NCBI RefSeq assembly: GCF_003987185.1
Contig: NZ_PIPS01000002.1
Span: 124,001 to 188,000 of the forward strand
Origin: Idiomarina aquatica
GTDB lineage: Bacteria > Pseudomonadota > Gammaproteobacteria > Enterobacterales > Alteromonadaceae
Length of the DNA: 64,000 nucleotides
Direction of reading: 5' to 3'
Position 1 is the stretch's first letter. The number at the start of each line of letters is the position of its first letter. The translations under genes were made by a program, and so were the position numbers. A model generated the notes under the pieces. It was not told where the DNA came from. It saw only the letters and a program-made list of their open reading frames with translations, and did no database searches. Of this stretch, positions 61,453 through 64,000 are shown in pieces.

Positions 61453-62484
61453 GTGTTTTATCGAGGTAACAACCAAGCGCTGATAACGCAATTGAAACGG
61501 TTACAGCACGAGTCAGCGTCGGTTAGTGATATCAGTGGCTTTGAACGGCTGATGGATAGCGTAAAGCAGTTTCCCGGTTCGTACCAGTTTCATTATCGCA
61601 GCTACTGGGTAAGCTTAGCGATGATTGCGATGGTCGGCGCGGCGCTGACATTTTATGACTGGCAGCGGCTTCAACACATGCAGGGATCGAGCTGGCTGTT
61701 GGTTGCCGTGAGCGTTGCCGCACTGCTGTTGGTGCTGGGATTGATGATTTATCCCTGGCAGTTGTTACGTTCCGTTTCTGCTCGCCTGCTGCAACAGGAT
61801 GCGTTGCTGGATAACGGCATTAAACCAGTCAGTTTTCATTCGCCAGCCTTAACGCGCGAACTATTGAGTCGTTTTAATGAATTTCACCGAGGTAACTACC
61901 GGCGCGAAGTGAAAGCGCTTTATCAGGGACGCTTCGACGGCGACGAATACGCGTTTGATTATCGTTACCTGCATTTTCACTATGTCGATGAACGGATCGT
62001 GATTGAAACCTACACCAACAGCAAAGGGCAAGTGAGAACCCGGCGGCGTAAGGTTTATGATCATTATGATCGTTACGCATTGATTATGCCGTTTCAGTTC
62101 GTCCGCGATGTCGCGGTGGTTAGCTTTGCCAACAGTCTGCTCAGCGGCAGTACCTACAAGCCCGCATCGAATCGGTTCAATGAACGCTTTCGGGTCATCG
62201 CCGGCGATGAATTGACTGCCGCTAAAACCATGAAACCGACCGTGGTCGTGGCATTGGAGGAGGTTGGTGAGCTTTTGAGTAAGCCTAACCTTGAGTTTAA
62301 TGGTAGCGCGGATTTGTGCCTTTCCTTTGCCGACAATGACATGATTAAAACGCCGAGTAAGGTAACACTGTCAGATTTTACGGCTTTTATCGAAGCCATC
62401 GAAGGCCAACAAAGCTTTGCGAAACTGCAACGAACTCTGCAGTCAATCCATTATCTAATGACCAAGCTGGATAACAATTTTTAA
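61453..62484 (+). CDS. DUF3137 family membrane protein
   Basis: 343 residues starting with GTG. Two membrane helices (about 50-65 and 77-100) and a large cytosolic DUF3137-type domain (FYRGNNQALITQLK at the start; VSFHSPALTRELLSRFNEFHRGNYRREVKALYQGRFDGDEYAFDYRYLHFHYVDE). It is followed 11 bases later by a lemA gene, the usual partner of DUF3137 genes. Function unknown. Confidence 0.85.
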   Translation: MFYRGNNQALITQLKRLQHESASVSDISGFERLMDSVKQFPGSYQFHYRSYWVSLAMIAMVGAALTFYDWQRLQHMQGSSWLLVAVSVAALLLVLGLMIYPWQLLRSVSARLLQQDALLDNGIKPVSFHSPALTRELLSRFNEFHRGNYRREVKALYQGRFDGDEYAFDYRYLHFHYVDERIVIETYTNSKGQVRTRRRKVYDHYDRYALIMPFQFVRDVAVVSFANSLLSGSTYKPASNRFNERFRVIAGDELTAAKTMKPTVVVALEEVGELLSKPNLEFNGSADLCLSFADNDMIKTPSKVTLSDFTAFIEAIEGQQSFAKLQRTLQSIHYLMTKLDNNF

Positions 62485-62495
62485 GGAGATAGGGC

Positions 62496-63065
62496 GTGAC
62501 AGAATTATGGGTAGTCATTGCGATAGCCATCGTGCTGCTGGTGACGGTTATTGCAATCTATAACGGTATTATTAGTCGCGCGAACGCTGCCGAACGTGCC
62601 TGGGCCAACGTCATAACCCAGGAGCGACAAAAGAATAAAATCATCCCACACCTCGAAGACGTGGTGAAGGATTACAAAGCGTTCGAGCAAAGCACCCTGA
62701 CTCAGGTGACGGAATTGCGTTCGGCTTTGCAGGGACTGGATGCCAATAAAATTGATACCGCGCAGTTGGAAAAAACCGAAGCGCGTACCGGTCAGTTGTT
62801 GAAAAGCCTGAATATTACCGTGGAAAATTACCCGGAGCTGAAAGCATCAGAAAGTTATCAAAAATTAATGAAAGAAATCACCGACCAGCAGGATAATATC
62901 GGTGCCGCGATTCGCATTTTTAACCAAAATGTCGAGGATTTTAATAATGGCATCGAGACGTTCCCGAATTCATGGGTTAATGGGTTGCTGAACAAGAAAG
63001 TTAAAATCAAAACGTTCAGTGATAGTGAGGCTCAGGAAGGATTTGACTACAAGCCAAATTTTTAA
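62496..63065 (+). CDS. LemA family protein
   Basis: 189 residues: one N-terminal membrane helix (LWVVIAIAIVLLVTVIAIYNGIISR) followed by the LemA helical domain (AERAWANVITQERQKNKIIPHLEDVVKDYKAFEQSTLTQVTELRSAL...FNQNVEDFNNGIETFPNSWVNGLL). AAGGAG precedes the GTG. It forms a pair with the DUF3137 gene. Function in the envelope is unknown. Confidence 0.94.
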   Translation: MTELWVVIAIAIVLLVTVIAIYNGIISRANAAERAWANVITQERQKNKIIPHLEDVVKDYKAFEQSTLTQVTELRSALQGLDANKIDTAQLEKTEARTGQLLKSLNITVENYPELKASESYQKLMKEITDQQDNIGAAIRIFNQNVEDFNNGIETFPNSWVNGLLNKKVKIKTFSDSEAQEGFDYKPNF

Positions 63066-63154
63066 GTTGTTGTAAAGGAAAGGTAAACATAGCAGGCGCT
63101 TATCGCCGGCTGTGCTAGAGTTTAGGCAGTGATCGGAAATAAGGAAGCAAAGGT

Positions 63155-63784
63155 ATGAAAAAGCTGATTTTAGTCACTGCGTTGTCGTCTTTTGTGGTTG
63201 CTGGCTGTGCCAATATGAACAACACCCAGAAAGGTGCGGCCATTGGCGCGGTTGCCGGGGCATTGATTGGTAAAGGCACCGGTGACCATGATAAAAGCCG
63301 TTATTTATGGGGAGCGGCAGTTGGTGCGCTTGCCGGTAGTGCGATTGGCAACTACATGGACAAACAGGAACAAGAGTTTCGTGATGAACTTTCAGGCAGT
63401 GGTGTGCAGGTGATTCGTGAGGGTGACAATATTCGCTTGCAAATGCCTGGCAACATCACGTTTGCGACAGACAGTGCCAGTATTTCGCAAAACTTTTACC
63501 CGGTACTTAATGATGTCGCGCGCGTATTAACCAAGTATGAAAAAACCACGATGATGGTAGAAGGGCATACCGACAGCACTGGATCGGCTGAATACAATCA
63601 ACAGCTGTCGTTAAACCGCGCCATGGCGGTTCGCAATTATCTGGTAGGCAACGGTGTGGATCAACGGCGTTTAACCACCTATGGCTATGGTGAGAGTCAG
63701 CCGATTGCCGACAATAATACCGCCAGCGGACGTGAGCAGAATCGTCGCGTTGAGTTAAAAATCATCCCCAATACTCAGCAATGA
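63155..63784 (+). CDS. OmpA-family lipoprotein with glycine zipper (YiaD-like)
   Basis: 209 residues. Lipobox (SSFVVAGC, Cys18), a glycine-zipper segment (GAAIGAVAGALIGKGTG...LWGAAVGALAGSAIGNYMD) and a C-terminal OmpA peptidoglycan-binding domain (ITFATDSASISQNFYPVLNDVARVLTKYEKTTMMVEGHTDSTGSAEYNQQLSLNRAMAVRNYLVGNGV...GREQNRRVEL). It tethers the outer membrane to peptidoglycan. It has its own promoter gap upstream and overlaps the next gene by 4 bases. Confidence 0.94.
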   Translation: MKKLILVTALSSFVVAGCANMNNTQKGAAIGAVAGALIGKGTGDHDKSRYLWGAAVGALAGSAIGNYMDKQEQEFRDELSGSGVQVIREGDNIRLQMPGNITFATDSASISQNFYPVLNDVARVLTKYEKTTMMVEGHTDSTGSAEYNQQLSLNRAMAVRNYLVGNGVDQRRLTTYGYGESQPIADNNTASGREQNRRVELKIIPNTQQ

Positions 63785-64000
63785 CAACCATCGTAAGAGC
63801 GGCCACAGCCGGAGACCTGCATAAATTGGCACTGTATGAGCGGCAGCTTTACGGTGCCGAAGGGTATCCCGAGTTACTGTTTTATCAGGCTCTGCGGCAG
63901 TGGCCGCAGTTGCTATTGGTCGCGCAAAGCGACGATACGGTGTCCGGCTACAGCATGATGGCACCGCTGCCACAGCAACGGGCAAGCCTGATGTCGTTAT
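63781..64000 (+). CDS. GNAT-type acetyltransferase (3' end outside window)
   Basis: Starts with ATG overlapping the stop of the OmpA-like gene (ATGA). The visible 73 codons (TTIVRAATAGDLHKLALYERQLYGAEGYPELLFYQALRQWPQLLLVAQSDDTVSGYSMMAPL) have the pattern of the N-terminal half of a GNAT domain such as RimI. The acetyl-CoA-binding part lies outside the window, so the assignment is provisional. Confidence 0.7.
   Translation, partial: MTTIVRAATAGDLHKLALYERQLYGAEGYPELLFYQALRQWPQLLLVAQSDDTVSGYSMMAPLPQQRASLMSL

Overview
The window looks like chromosomal DNA of a marine, Idiomarina/Pseudidiomarina-like gammaproteobacterium. This rests on the overall gene repertoire (TonB receptor, MntP, YchJ, YnfA, YqaA, many c-di-GMP proteins) and especially on a complete photoactive yellow protein operon, a rare set known from Halorhodospira and Idiomarina. 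The genus is an inference. I recognise no rRNA, tRNA, CRISPR array or intact insertion sequence.

Region 1 (1-20,340) is a metal-resistance block. Rightward come the end of a CusB adaptor with a fused CusF domain, the CusA pump, a secreted Cys-rich protein, a PII-like protein, two small accessory proteins, a CopA-type Cu(I) ATPase, a cupredoxin, a Met/His-rich periplasmic protein and a DUF5676 membrane protein. Two gene remnants lie among them (an isoprenylcysteine methyltransferase tail and a second cupredoxin tail). Then comes a mer module (merR divergent from merT-merP-merA, with a textbook 19-bp-spacer mer promoter). A leftward set follows: a secreted His/Cys-rich protein, czcC, czcB, czcA, a terminator, then a CDF transporter and YnfA. 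The first part is visibly more AT-rich than the rest. A catalytic-core-only tyrosine recombinase follows at 20.6 kb. Together these suggest a composite, horizontally acquired island.

Region 2 (20.5-28.7 kb) holds the recombinase, a small membrane protein paired with a stand-alone LytTR protein, a CsrA homologue sharing their terminator, a LytS/LytR-type two-component system, two exported alpha/beta hydrolases, a sirtuin, DUF1653 and DUF1543 proteins, and ArfB.

Region 3 (28.7-46.9 kb) is mixed chromosomal content: a metallo-beta-lactamase-fold lipoprotein, an ArsB/NhaD-type permease, two PepSY membrane proteins (one fused to an NqrF-like ferredoxin reductase) behind a leader terminator, a short-chain dehydrogenase, three c-di-GMP proteins (one diguanylate cyclase frameshifted in a G10 tract at its GGEEF motif), an XRE regulator, YchJ, MntP, a Fur-box-preceded TonB receptor and DgkA.

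Region 4 (46.9-53.7 kb) is the most interesting uncharacterised unit. It encodes a thermostable-hemolysin-family protein, an AMP-ligase, a haem-oxygenase-like diiron enzyme, a short-chain dehydrogenase and an exported TPR protein, run tightly into an OmpR-type response regulator and sensor kinase, and then a cytochrome b561. TTAAG half-sites spaced exactly 11 bp, as in PmrA/QseB boxes, occur upstream of the first gene and again upstream of the cytochrome. I propose a self-regulated small-molecule (perhaps acyl-derived) pathway.

Region 5 (53.7-64 kb) contains a 2-hydroxyacid dehydrogenase, YqaA, DUF502, a secreted subtilisin with two PPC domains, the pyp-pcl-tal photoreceptor and chromophore operon, DUF3137 and LemA proteins, an OmpA-like lipoprotein, and the start of a GNAT acetyltransferase cut by the window edge.
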